64,000 nt of DNA from CAIKMD01 sp035552195 (GTDB taxonomy: Bacteria; Pseudomonadota; Alphaproteobacteria; ATCC43930; CGMCC-115725). The stretch's first letter is position 1, and each line of letters starts with the position of its first letter. Of this stretch, positions 26,011 through 34,513 are shown one piece after another. The stretch spans positions 27,111 to 91,110 of the forward strand of contig DASZLU010000057.1 of the NCBI GenBank assembly GCA_035552195.1. The letters run 5' to 3'. Under the pieces are notes generated by a model that saw only the letters and a list, made by a program, of their open reading frames with translations, was not told the DNA's origin and made no database searches. Position numbers and translations under genes: made by a program.

Positions 26011-27401
26011 TGGCCGAGAGTCGCCCAATGCGAGGCGAAGACCCAGGCCGAGAGGATGAAGCCGAGCACCACGTTCACCACCACGCCCGAGCTGAACGCG
26101 AGGAAGGGCTTGCGCCCCGCCGAAGCGAGATCGCGGAAGCGCGTCGTGAGGCCGATGCTGAGGAAGCAGAAGATGAACGCCCAGGTGCGCAGATCCTTGA
26201 TCGGCGCGACGAGGTTCGGCACGACGATCTTGTTGTAATCGGCGAGGCTGTAACCGGCGGTAACCCAGGTCACCAGCAGCGAGGCAATGATGAAGCCAAC
26301 CACGAATTTCGGAAAGCGCCACCAGATTTCGGCGGCATTCGCCTTGCCGCCCAATTCGCGCTGCTCCCACCGCGTCGTCGCGACGATGGCGAGGATGAAG
26401 GCCCAGATGCCGATCCACACATCGCGGCCGACGACCTTCATCAAGGTGAAGGCGAAGAGCGACTGATCGGGGGTGCCGGCGATGCCGTGACCGGCGAAGC
26501 CGCCATAAGCCTGCGCCGCGGCGATGCCGGCCGCATCGGCAAATTCGGACGTGCCGATCCAGGCGCCGCCGACGCCGCTCGGCAATTCGAGCAGGCGCGC
26601 GATGATCGGCAGCACGAAAATCATGACGATCGCCCAGAGGATCACCAGCGTGATCGCGATCGGCGCATCGTCTTTCTTGGCGCCGACGGCGCCGGCGATG
26701 GCGATCGAGGCCGAGACGCCGCAGACCGCGCCGCCGGCACCAAGGGTTGCAGCTAAGCGCCGATCGAGGCCCAGCTTCACGCCGACCCAATAGATCGCGA
26801 GAAAGGTGGCGATCGAGACGATCGAGGCTTGCAGGATCGCGACCGGCCCGGCCCAGATGATGAGCGTGAACGGCAAGGTCGCGCCCAGCAAGATGATGCC
26901 GGTCTTGATGTAGAACTCGGTACGGAAGCCGGCATCGAGCCAACGCGGCAGGCCGACGACATTGGTCACCACCAGCCCGAGCACCAGCGCGACCAGCGGC
27001 GGCTCGAGATTGTAGTAATTCGCCGTGTCCCATTGGCCGAAGACGAAGACCGCGACCGAGAGGACGTAGAGAAAGACGAAGGACACGAGAAAGTCGCGCG
27101 GCTTGTGGCCGAGCGCACCGAGCGCCACGGTGAAAGCCGCCGCCCAAAGCACGAATTGCACGAGATAACGCGGCCAGGCGTCGGCGAAATGCGTCCCGAG
27201 CTGCGCGAAGCTGGTCCAGCGCGGCGGCGTCACCGCGACCCAGCGCCACGATCCGCCATGCGCGAAGAGCGCCAGGCCGATGACCACGATGGCGAGGCCG
27301 AGCCACACCGCCCACCAATCTTCCTTGAGCCACAATTCGCGCCAGCCATTGCTGCTGCGCGGAACAGCGTGACCGCCGAAATCTGCTTCAACCTTGCTCA
27401 T
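26007..27401 (-). CDS. YeiH family putative sulfate exporter, N-terminally extended
   Basis: A 464-residue inner-membrane protein. The core from about residue 130 shows YeiH (UPF0324/Cons_hypoth698) segments: TGIILLGATLPFTLI, GAGGAVCGVSASIAIAG, AQAYGGFAG and a C-terminal IFCFLSIGLTTRFRDL. It has about 110 more N-terminal residues than usual YeiH proteins, including two or three Trp-rich membrane segments. The family is annotated as sulfate exporters on limited evidence. ATG 27401 follows GGGGA; TTG 27413 is an alternative. It sits between two small genes in one operon. Confidence 0.83.
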   Translation of the reverse strand: MSKVEADFGGHAVPRSSNGWRELWLKEDWWAVWLGLAIVVIGLALFAHGGSWRWVAVTPPRWTSFAQLGTHFADAWPRYLVQFVLWAAAFTVALGALGHKPRDFLVSFVFLYVLSVAVFVFGQWDTANYYNLEPPLVALVLGLVVTNVVGLPRWLDAGFRTEFYIKTGIILLGATLPFTLIIWAGPVAILQASIVSIATFLAIYWVGVKLGLDRRLAATLGAGGAVCGVSASIAIAGAVGAKKDDAPIAITLVILWAIVMIFVLPIIARLLELPSGVGGAWIGTSEFADAAGIAAAQAYGGFAGHGIAGTPDQSLFAFTLMKVVGRDVWIGIWAFILAIVATTRWEQRELGGKANAAEIWWRFPKFVVGFIIASLLVTWVTAGYSLADYNKIVVPNLVAPIKDLRTWAFIFCFLSIGLTTRFRDLASAGRKPFLAFSSGVVVNVVLGFILSAWVFASHWATLGQ

Positions 27402-27441
27402 CGATGTCCCCAATTATCGTTTTGGCGTACGCGCAGTGCCT

Positions 27442-27663
27442 TCAGGCAGCGCAGGGACAAGGTCCGCCGCCGAAACGGGCAAAGCCGAGCCGTGCCCGTG
27501 TCGCCGCGATGTGGTTGCAGAGCTCGGTCATGGTCACGCTGTCGCGGTGCATCACGGCATGCACCACCGGATCGGCGAGAAGGTCGACCAGGGCCGGCTC
27601 TTCGCCCGCCTCAAGCCATTGCCGCGAGACATGCGAGAAATCCGCGCTCCACTCTTTGCCCAT
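27442..27663 (-). CDS. Small conserved-looking protein, first gene of the exporter operon
   Basis: A 73-residue soluble protein with a helical centre (DLLADPVVHAVMHRDSV, then LCNHIAATRARLG) and a C-terminal GGPCPCAA with a CPC pair. No domain recognised. AGGAG lies 6 nt before the ATG and a near-consensus promoter lies just upstream, so I regard it as real. It is 40 bp upstream of the YeiH-type gene. Confidence 0.65.
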   Translation of the reverse strand: MGKEWSADFSHVSRQWLEAGEEPALVDLLADPVVHAVMHRDSVTMTELCNHIAATRARLGFARFGGGPCPCAA

Positions 27664-27686
27664 ATCGCACTCCTAAAAAGTAATTC

Positions 27687-27715
27687 ATTATCTAAATCCG
27701 CGTTTCTTATGTCAA
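27687..27715 (-). promoter_or_regulatory. Strong sigma-70 promoter of the exporter operon
   Basis: On the minus strand TTGACA (27715-27710), a 17-bp spacer and GATAAT (27692-27687) form a near-perfect promoter about 24 bp upstream of the small-gene ATG at 27663. The surrounding 27664-27781 spacer is markedly AT-rich compared with the rest of the window. Confidence 0.7.
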
Positions 27716-27781
27716 ATAATAAAATCTAACAATTATATTTTGTATAATATGCACGCGCAGTTTAAGCGCTTGGAAAACTGT

Positions 27782-28306
27782 TTAAATCGAGAGGATAAAC
27801 TTCAGCCCGACGCCCAGGACCGCCGCCCCGGCCATGCCGGTGAGCAAGCCGCGCCTGGCAATGAAGATCAGCACCAGCGTCACCAGGAGGACGATCCATG
27901 GCACGAGGCCGGTCAGCGCCTCCTGGCTGATATTGAAGGCGACGGCGAACATCAGCCCCACCGAGGCCGCCGTCAGGCCGCGGATGAAGCCCTGCACCGA
28001 GCGCTGATGGCGCACGCGCTCGTAGCCCTTCAGCACCGGGATCACGAGATAGCCCGGCACCTGGATCGCGACGATCGCGCCGAGCGCGCCGAGCCAACCG
28101 CAAACCATGTACCCGATCGAGGCGAGATAGAGATTGTTCTGCCCCGGCGTCACGCGGCCGAGCGCGTAGGCGTAGAGGAACTGGCTGAGGCCGAGGACGT
28201 CGCCATCGACGAGGCGATGTTGCAGCAGCGCCAGCACCGCGCCGCCATTGCCGAAGGTCAGCAGATTGTAGGTGAAGATGACGAGGACGAGCTGCCCGAG
28301 GCTCAC
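27782..28306 (-). CDS. Chromate transporter, C-terminal-type half (ChrA family)
   Basis: A 174-residue half-size CHR protein with five or six hydrophobic segments. It has FTYNLLTFGNGGAVLALLQ at the start (the FGGG-like motif altered to FGNGG) and GRVTPGQNNLYLASIGY, a CHR signature. It pairs with the gene upstream (4-bp ATGA overlap) to make the two-chain chromate or sulfate-like anion carrier. The short-chain CHR pairs export chromate in tested cases; the natural substrate here is not known. Confidence 0.87.
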   Translation of the reverse strand: MSLGQLVLVIFTYNLLTFGNGGAVLALLQHRLVDGDVLGLSQFLYAYALGRVTPGQNNLYLASIGYMVCGWLGALGAIVAIQVPGYLVIPVLKGYERVRHQRSVQGFIRGLTAASVGLMFAVAFNISQEALTGLVPWIVLLVTLVLIFIARRGLLTGMAGAAVLGVGLKFILSI

Positions 28307-28905
28307 GGATTCTTCTCCGCGGGCCGGGTCTCGCCAGCTTTCTTCTCATCAGGTTGACCGCGCAGGAAGAACGCGCCGGCGATACCGCCGGCGACCAGCA
28401 TCAAAGCCGGGTTCATATGCGTCACGAGCAACAACAGGCACGCGGCGACGACGAAGACCATATCGAGCGAGAAACGGAAGAGCGGCTTGCCCAGCCGCAC
28501 GGCCGAGACGACGACGATACCGAGCGCCGCCGGCAGCAACGTCGCATCGATGTATTCGAGCACCGCGCCATGGGCGAGATAGCCGTAGGCGATCGTTAGC
28601 CCGACAACACAGATAAAGCCCGGGACGATCATCGCGATCAGCGCGACCACCGTGCCGGGAAAGCCGCAAAGCCGATTACCGACGGCAACCGCCACCGCGG
28701 TCATCGTGCCGCTCGGCATCAAGCGGCCGATGCTCCAGAGCGTCATCAGCTCCTTATCGGGCAGAATGCGGCGCAAGGTCACGAGCTGCTCTTGCAGCAG
28801 CGCCAACACGCCGAGCCCGCCGCCGAAGCCGCATCCTGCCTTGAAGAAAATGATGAAGAGCTGTCCCAAGCTGAGCTTGGGGCGCGTGTCGGCGATCTCC
28901 GCCAT
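28303..28905 (-). CDS. Chromate transporter, N-terminal-type half (ChrA family)
   Basis: A 200-residue half-size CHR protein with FFKAGCGFGGGLGVLALLQE (first-helix FGGG motif), GRLMPSGTMTAVAVAVGN, and about six hydrophobic segments, ending in a charged tail. It is translated first in the minus-strand pair and overlaps the second half by 4 bp. The classical PG-P-motif Pro/Gly residues are retained. Confidence 0.87.
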   Translation of the reverse strand: MAEIADTRPKLSLGQLFIIFFKAGCGFGGGLGVLALLQEQLVTLRRILPDKELMTLWSIGRLMPSGTMTAVAVAVGNRLCGFPGTVVALIAMIVPGFICVVGLTIAYGYLAHGAVLEYIDATLLPAALGIVVVSAVRLGKPLFRFSLDMVFVVAACLLLLVTHMNPALMLVAGGIAGAFFLRGQPDEKKAGETRPAEKNP

Positions 28906-29000
28906 AATTATCCTCGATACCCCGGCCTCGATGACCCTTGTTCCGCCGCCAAATGTGCAGGAAGAAGCGGCGCGATTCCAGCGACTAGGGGTGAAAAGCG

Positions 29001-29537
29001 CTAAAGCGGCTCCGCGTCGACCAGGATGAAGGCCACGCGGCAGGGCTTATCGCTGCGGTTGGCCCAGGAGTGATTGGTGCCGCGCTGGATCAGCACGTCG
29101 CCGGCGCGCATCACCGTCTCGCCGACATCCATCAGCGCGACAATCTCGCCCTCGAGCACGAGCGCGTAATCGACCGTCGCCGTCTTGTGCATCATCGCGT
29201 GCCGTCCGTCCTTGGCATGCGCGCCCGCCGCGCCGAATTCGGCGAAGAGCTTTCCGGCATCGGCGCCTTGCGCCTGCGCGTCGGGCGGGAAGTCGACGAT
29301 GCGGAAGACGGTGCCGAGTTTCGGCGGCATCAATTGCGGCGCGGTCGGCGGCGTGGCGCAGGGATCGTCATTGCCGCGATTGGACGCCGGCGCCGCGAAG
29401 CTGCGCCAGAGCTCGGTGATCGCCTCGCCGGGCCGCGCTTTGGGCTCGAAGATCGACGGCGCCGGCCCGTCGGCCAGGATGATCGAGCGGTTTTGCGCAT
29501 CGTGTCCGGTAACGATGCGGCGCGTCGGTCGTGCCAT
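29001..29537 (-). CDS. Cupin-domain protein
   Basis: A 178-residue single-domain cupin. The second half carries the fold: HKTATVDYALVLEGEIVALMD (motif 1; one His plus Glu), then RAGDVLIQRGTNHSWANRS (motif 2 with the last His). The N-terminal half is a conserved extension (RRIVTGHDAQNRSIILADG) typical of cupins near aromatic or acid catabolism genes. Enzymatic role unknown. GAGAGGA precedes the ATG, and a TTAACCAT half-site lies 35 bp upstream. Confidence 0.83.
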   Translation of the reverse strand: MARPTRRIVTGHDAQNRSIILADGPAPSIFEPKARPGEAITELWRSFAAPASNRGNDDPCATPPTAPQLMPPKLGTVFRIVDFPPDAQAQGADAGKLFAEFGAAGAHAKDGRHAMMHKTATVDYALVLEGEIVALMDVGETVMRAGDVLIQRGTNHSWANRSDKPCRVAFILVDAEPL

Positions 29538-29571
29538 GATTGTCCTCTCCGGCGCAATGCCGCGCGAAATT

Positions 29572-29579
29572 ATGGTTAA
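29572..29579 (-). promoter_or_regulatory. CtrA-type half-site upstream of the cupin gene
   Basis: On the minus strand the octamer TTAACCAT lies 35 bp upstream of the cupin ATG, a position similar to the full sites at rpfF and at the GPP34–MFS gene. A single half-site; binding is inferred. Confidence 0.3.
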
Positions 29580-29675
29580 GCGATTGCTGACATCGTTCCA
29601 TGGTGCGGGCGTCGCCGCAAGCCGCCACGGATTTGATTTAAGTGCCCTTTAATCTTGCCCCGGCACTCTTTGTCG

Positions 29676-30917
29676 ATGGTTTACGAGGCGGGAAAGGCAA
29701 TGCAGGCGCGTACGGCGATATCGCAGACCGAGCTCGATCGGGCCTTGCGGTTGCACGAGGCCTATCGGCTATCGAAACCGGGCGGGCAGCGCGCGCTGTT
29801 CACCTATCGCGACCTCTCGGGCTGCAATCTGAGCAAGCGCGATCTGTCGGGCGCCGATTTCACCGGCTCGTTCCTCGTCGGCGCCAATCTCGAAGGCGCC
29901 GACCTCACCGCCGCGGTTCTCTTCGCGAGCAATCTCTGCAAAGCCAATCTGCGCCGCGCGAAGCTGGTGCGCGCCGATCTGCGCGGCGCAGTGTTGCGCG
30001 GCGCCGACCTCACCGGTGCCGATCTCTTCGACGCCGACCTGCGCGACGGCGTCATCACCATGTGGCAACGCTCGGGCGAATTGCAGCATGTCGATCCCGA
30101 GGCAACCGGCCCGGCCCAGACGCCGCCGGAAGACGGCGGCGTCCGCAAGCCGGTCCCTTCCTCGCACACCGATTTCTCCGACGCCGTTCTGCGCGGGACC
30201 CGGCTCGTGCGCGCCGATCTGCGCAAGGCGACACTGGCCGGCGCCGATCTTGGCGGTGCCGATCTTTCGGGCGCCGACCTGCGCGGCGCCGATCTCAATG
30301 ACGCCGTCCTCACCGACGCGGTGATGGAGAACACGCATTTCATCGGCGCCAACCTCAAAGGCATGCTCAACGACAAGCCGGCCGGCTTGTTGATCAACGA
30401 CCTCGACGAGCCGCTGGTGGTCCTCCTCGCCAAACACGAGCGCTGGGTCGAGACCCAAGGCCGCGAAGGCGCGCAACTCGATCTCAGCGGCTTCGATCTG
30501 CGCAACGCGCCGCCGCTCGCCGGCGCCGAGCTCGCCGCGCTGAAGGCGAGCGATTCGGTGCTCTATGGCCTCAACCTGGCCGGCACCGTCTTCGCCGCGG
30601 CCCAACTCGATCGCGCCGATCTGCGCTCGTGCAATCTGCGCGGCGCCGATCTGCGCGGCGTCAGCCTCAAAGGCGCGCGCCTTACCAACAGCGATCTGCG
30701 CGACTGCCGGCTCGGGCCGCTGATCATGAACGAAGGTCAGCGTGTCGTCAGCCGGCTCGACCGCGCCATCCTGCGCAATGTCGATCTGCGCGGCGCCGAC
30801 CTCAAGGACGCGGTCTTGCGCGGCGCCGATCTCTCCAACGCCAATCTGGTCGGCGCGCGGCTCGACGGCACCAATCTCGAGAACACGACCCTCGCCGGCA
30901 CGATCAAGGCGGCGTAA
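29676..30917 (+). CDS. Pentapeptide-repeat protein
   Basis: A 413-residue protein built from A(D/N)LxX repeats in three blocks (about 45-115, 160-215, 270-405), each able to form a right-handed quadrilateral beta-helix. The blocks are separated by non-repeat segments. The first carries the helical lead SQTELDRALRLHEAYRLS; the second spacer contains LLAKHERWVETQGREG. There is no signal peptide. Pentapeptide proteins include DNA mimics that protect gyrase, but none of the features here decides a role. ATG 29676 is chosen; ATG 29700 with purine-rich sequence before it is equally possible. Confidence 0.88.
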   Translation: MVYEAGKAMQARTAISQTELDRALRLHEAYRLSKPGGQRALFTYRDLSGCNLSKRDLSGADFTGSFLVGANLEGADLTAAVLFASNLCKANLRRAKLVRADLRGAVLRGADLTGADLFDADLRDGVITMWQRSGELQHVDPEATGPAQTPPEDGGVRKPVPSSHTDFSDAVLRGTRLVRADLRKATLAGADLGGADLSGADLRGADLNDAVLTDAVMENTHFIGANLKGMLNDKPAGLLINDLDEPLVVLLAKHERWVETQGREGAQLDLSGFDLRNAPPLAGAELAALKASDSVLYGLNLAGTVFAAAQLDRADLRSCNLRGADLRGVSLKGARLTNSDLRDCRLGPLIMNEGQRVVSRLDRAILRNVDLRGADLKDAVLRGADLSNANLVGARLDGTNLENTTLAGTIKAA

Positions 30918-31020
30918 CGCGGGATCGGCGCGGCCAAGAGACCACGCCGCGGCGATCCGGCGTGGTTGACAGCACCGCGCCGGACCGCATGCTGTTCCCC
31001 CGATATCGATTGGGGATTTG

Positions 31021-32076
31021 GTGGAGCGGCATAACAATTTCGACGCGTTGCGCCTCGTTGCCGCGATCAGCGTCATCTTCTCGCACGCTTTTCTGATCGG
31101 CGAAGGAAGGCAGGACGGCGAGCCGCTGATGCGGTTGACCGGCGGTCAAACCATCCTGGGCGTGGTCGGCGTCTTCGTCTTTTTCACGATCAGCGGCTAT
31201 CTCGTCACGCAAAGCTTCGAGCTGACCCGCTCGGCGCCGCGCTTTGCCGCCAAGCGCGCGCTGCGCATCTATCCGGGCCTGCTCTTCTGTCTGCTGCTGT
31301 CGGGCTTCGCGCTCGGGCCTTGGGCGACGTCGCTGGCGTGGCGCGCCTATTTCGCCGATAGCGGCACCTATGCCTACGTCGTCAGCAACTTCACCATGAT
31401 CGATCCGACGCGCTCGCTGCCGGGCGTGTGGTTCACCAAATGGGATGCGGGCGGTGTGATCGACGGACCGCTGTGGACGCTGCCCTGCGAGCTTTCGATG
31501 TACATCATGGTGCTGGTGCTCGGCGTGCTGCGCGCCATCGATCTGCGCGTGATCGCGCTCTTGATCCTCATCGGCATGGGCGCGATCTGGTTCGACACGG
31601 CATCGAGCCAGTATTTCAGCGGCAGCGCACTCTGGCTTCTCTCGTTCTTCGCCAGCGGCATGGCGCTTTACCGCATGCGCGACAGCGGCTTCCTCAATGG
31701 CCGCGTTGCGGTCATGGCCTGCCTCGGCCTCGCCGTCAGCGTGCCGCTCAATTCTTTCATCCTCCTCTTCCCGCTCTTCGGCAGCTATCTCGTCATCTAT
31801 CTCGCTTTCGCGCCGTGGCTGAAGCCGTTCCCGGCCGCGCGTTACGGCGATCTCTCCTATGGTCTCTACATCTACGGCTGGCCGATCGAGCAGTCGATCG
31901 CCTGGCTGAACGGTGGCGCGATGGCGTGGTGGGCGCTGTTCGCGATCGCCTTCCCCGTCACGGCGGCATTCGCGTTGCTCTCGTGGCATCTCGTCGAGAA
32001 ACGCGCGCTGCGCTTCAAGCCGCGTGCCGCCGCGTCCGCCCGCGGCAAGCTCGCGGAATCGGTGCCTAGCCCCTGA
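31021..32076 (+). CDS. Acyltransferase 3 family membrane protein
   Basis: A 351-residue protein with about ten hydrophobic segments. It starts with the family signature NNFDALRLVAAISVIFSHAF, which contains the catalytic His, and has FTISGYLVTQSF and the Arg-rich AAKRALRIYPGLL loop. Such enzymes O-acetylate or acylate surface polysaccharides, lipids or Nod-type molecules at the inner membrane. The start is GTG with GGGGA upstream. Its 3' end overlaps the convergent otsB by 11 bp. Confidence 0.87.
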   Translation: MERHNNFDALRLVAAISVIFSHAFLIGEGRQDGEPLMRLTGGQTILGVVGVFVFFTISGYLVTQSFELTRSAPRFAAKRALRIYPGLLFCLLLSGFALGPWATSLAWRAYFADSGTYAYVVSNFTMIDPTRSLPGVWFTKWDAGGVIDGPLWTLPCELSMYIMVLVLGVLRAIDLRVIALLILIGMGAIWFDTASSQYFSGSALWLLSFFASGMALYRMRDSGFLNGRVAVMACLGLAVSVPLNSFILLFPLFGSYLVIYLAFAPWLKPFPAARYGDLSYGLYIYGWPIEQSIAWLNGGAMAWWALFAIAFPVTAAFALLSWHLVEKRALRFKPRAAASARGKLAESVPSP

Positions 32077-32806
32077 GCGCGGTCAGCGACCGATCCAGCC
32101 ACTGGCGCAAGGCGGCGGAATTGTTCACGCTTTCGGTTGCCAACGTCGGACGATCCGTTCCCACGCGAATGGCGCGGCCTTGCGCGGCGAGCGCGGCCGT
32201 GAATCCGTCCTCGTCGGTCCAGTCGTCACCGATATAGACCGGCACGCGGCCGGCAAAAGGCGCGACCGCCATCAAACGCTCGACGGCTTTACCCTTGTCG
32301 GCGTCGCGCGCGCGCACGTCGTAGCACAGATGCGAGTCGAGCAGATTGAGCGCCCCCGCGACGGGCGCAACGGCTTTCTCCAGTTCGTCGCGCAGCGCCG
32401 GCCCGAGCTCGACCGCGTTGCGATAGTGAAACGCGGTGCTGAGCCCTTTGCGCTCGACGCGAATGCCGGAATGCGCCGCCAGAAAAGCCGCGAGCCGATC
32501 CGCCACGCTCGCGAGCGCCGCTTGCGGCGCCGCGAAGCTCTGGTCTTTCCCGCCAGCCGTCAGCCGCGCCTCCGCGCCGTGCTGCGCGCCGGCCGCGAGG
32601 ACGAGCGGCGCGAACAGACGATCGATATCGGCAAGGTTGCGGCCGCTGACCACGGCAAGCGCGCCGCCGAGCGCCTGCCGCAGCGCGTCGATCGTCGCGA
32701 GCAGCGCGGGCGGGATCCGCACCTCCTCCGGCCGGTCTTCGAACTCGATCAGCGTGCCGTCGATATCGAGGAAAAGCGCCGCGTCGGGCGCGAGCAGCGG
32801 AAGCAT
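32066..32806 (-). CDS. otsB: Trehalose-6-phosphate phosphatase OtsB
   Basis: A HAD-superfamily phosphatase that releases trehalose from trehalose 6-phosphate. The 246-residue product has the nucleophile motif FLDIDGTLIEF, VVSGRNLADI (motif II), and YIGDDWTDEDGF (motif IV), plus the KGKAVERLM Lys. No OtsA synthase is adjacent or in the window, so the substrate must come from elsewhere in the genome. It overlaps the 3' end of the acyltransferase gene on the other strand. Confidence 0.9.
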   Translation of the reverse strand: MLPLLAPDAALFLDIDGTLIEFEDRPEEVRIPPALLATIDALRQALGGALAVVSGRNLADIDRLFAPLVLAAGAQHGAEARLTAGGKDQSFAAPQAALASVADRLAAFLAAHSGIRVERKGLSTAFHYRNAVELGPALRDELEKAVAPVAGALNLLDSHLCYDVRARDADKGKAVERLMAVAPFAGRVPVYIGDDWTDEDGFTAALAAQGRAIRVGTDRPTLATESVNNSAALRQWLDRSLTALRG

Positions 32807-32918
32807 CGGACGCTATCTACAACCTCTAAATCCGGCGGCAATAAGGCGTCGCCGCGCGTCGTTCCTATCCTGCGACAGCACGCGGGGTTGCCTAAAAACG
32901 CGCGTGTTTTAGACTGAT

Positions 32919-33890
32919 ATGATGGATCGCAACCCGCCGCTTGCCCGCCAAGATCTCTACCCGCCGATCGAACCTTATGCCAGCGGCATGCTCCGGCTCA
33001 ACGCCATACATACGATGTATTGGGAGCAATCGGGCAATCCCGACGGCAAGCCGATCGTCTTTCTGCATGGCGGACCTGGCGCCGGTTCGACGGCGACGCA
33101 TCGCCGCTTCTTCGATCCGCAATATTATCGCATCGTCGTGTTCGATCAGCGCGGCGCCGGGCGCTCGACCCCTTTGGGCTCGCTCGAGGACAACACCACA
33201 CCGCATCTCATCGCCGATCTCGAAGCGCTGCGCCAATTCCTCGGCATCGAGCGTTGGGCCGTCTTCGGCGGCTCGTGGGGCTCGACCTTCGCGCTGGCCT
33301 ATGCCGAAGCGTACCCCGAGCGCGCGACCGCTTTGGTGCTCCGCGGCATCTTCCTCTGCCGGCAGAGCGAGATCGACTGGTTCCTCTATGGCATGCGCAC
33401 CGTATTCCCGGAGGCGTGGCGCAATTTCGCAGGCTATATCCCCGAAACCGAGCGCAAAGATCTCTTGGGCGCCTATTACCGCCGTCTTTGCGATCCCAAC
33501 CCCGCGGTGCATATGCCGGCGGCGCGCGCCTGGAGCACTTATGAAGGCGCCTGCTCGACGTTGTTGCCGAGTCCCGACACGGTCGCGGCTTTCGGCGAGG
33601 ACCGCATGGCGCTGGGCCTCGCGCGCATCGAGGCGCACTACTTCCTCTACAATGTCTTCAAGACGGAAGACGATCTGATCGCGCGCATCAAGCGCATCCA
33701 AAGCATCCCGGGGACGATCGTTCAGGGCCGCTATGACATGGTCTGCCCGATCGTCAACGCCGATGAGCTGGCACGCTCGTGGAATGCGGCGGAATATATC
33801 GTCGTCCCGGATGCCGGTCATTCGGCCATGGAGCCCGGCATCCGGGTGCAACTTGTCGCGGCAACCGAACGATTGAAAGCGCTGCGCTAG
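32919..33890 (+). CDS. pip: Proline iminopeptidase
   Basis: A cytoplasmic alpha/beta-hydrolase of family S33 that removes N-terminal proline. The 323-residue product shows YPPIEPYASGML, the oxyanion-hole HGGPGAG, the nucleophile elbow GGSWGS, VQGRYDMVCP with the catalytic Asp, and DAGHSA with the His. This is full length for the family. ATG 32919 is followed by another ATG at 32922; either could serve. A possible leaderless promoter (TTGCCT/TAGACT, 16 bp apart) lies directly upstream. Confidence 0.92.
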   Translation: MMDRNPPLARQDLYPPIEPYASGMLRLNAIHTMYWEQSGNPDGKPIVFLHGGPGAGSTATHRRFFDPQYYRIVVFDQRGAGRSTPLGSLEDNTTPHLIADLEALRQFLGIERWAVFGGSWGSTFALAYAEAYPERATALVLRGIFLCRQSEIDWFLYGMRTVFPEAWRNFAGYIPETERKDLLGAYYRRLCDPNPAVHMPAARAWSTYEGACSTLLPSPDTVAAFGEDRMALGLARIEAHYFLYNVFKTEDDLIARIKRIQSIPGTIVQGRYDMVCPIVNADELARSWNAAEYIVVPDAGHSAMEPGIRVQLVAATERLKALR

Positions 33891-33990
33891 GCCTTTGTTG
33901 AAGGCGGCCGCTTGTCGCCGCTTTCGCCTTGCCTGTCCGGCGGCTTTCCCGGAAGATGCGCGTAGGCTTGGAAGCGAGTTGGGGGACTGC

Positions 33991-34500
33991 ATGCGGGGAT
34001 GGTGGCGCCGTATCGCTTTTGCGAGTGTGCTCACGGGCGCGGTCACAATGGGGAACACGCCGGCCAGGGCCGAGTTCGGCTACGTCACCGCCGGTCTCGG
34101 TGTTTTCGACGTCCTCCATAACTACACCGCCGCCGAAGGCCGGCTCGAATTCCGCTTCGCGCAAAGCCTATTTTTTTGGCACCCGCTGGTCGGCACGATG
34201 TTCACCAATCGCGGCTCGGTTTATACCTATGGTGGCTTCCGCCTCGAATTTCCTGTCGGCAAGCATGTCCTGATCCTACCGATCGCTGCGGTCGGCGATT
34301 ACGAAAAAGGCGGCGGCAAGGATCTCGGCTCGCATATCGAATTCAAGACGGGCGTCGAGGTCGATCTCGTCTTCGAGAATGGCATGCGCGTGGGCCCGGC
34401 CTTCGATCACATCTCCAACGCCGGAATCGGCAAGAAGAATCCGGGCGAAGAGAATTTGATGATGATGTTCTCGATGCCGCTCAGCATCCTGGCGCCGTAA
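33991..34500 (+). CDS. pagL: Lipid A 3-O-deacylase PagL-like
   Basis: An outer-membrane beta-barrel hydrolase predicted to remove the 3-O acyl chain of lipid A. The 169-residue precursor has a signal peptide (about 1-27, ARA-EFG). Near the C-terminus it has the PagL active-site signature FDHISNAGIGKKNPGEEN: His140, Ser142 and Glu153/154, matching the His-Ser-Glu triad. GGGGGA precedes ATG 33991; upstream in-frame codons would bury the signal peptide. It stands alone between pip and a convergent sulfotransferase. Confidence 0.87.
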   Translation: MRGWWRRIAFASVLTGAVTMGNTPARAEFGYVTAGLGVFDVLHNYTAAEGRLEFRFAQSLFFWHPLVGTMFTNRGSVYTYGGFRLEFPVGKHVLILPIAAVGDYEKGGGKDLGSHIEFKTGVEVDLVFENGMRVGPAFDHISNAGIGKKNPGEENLMMMFSMPLSILAP

Positions 34501-34513
34501 CCCGCGCGACCTT

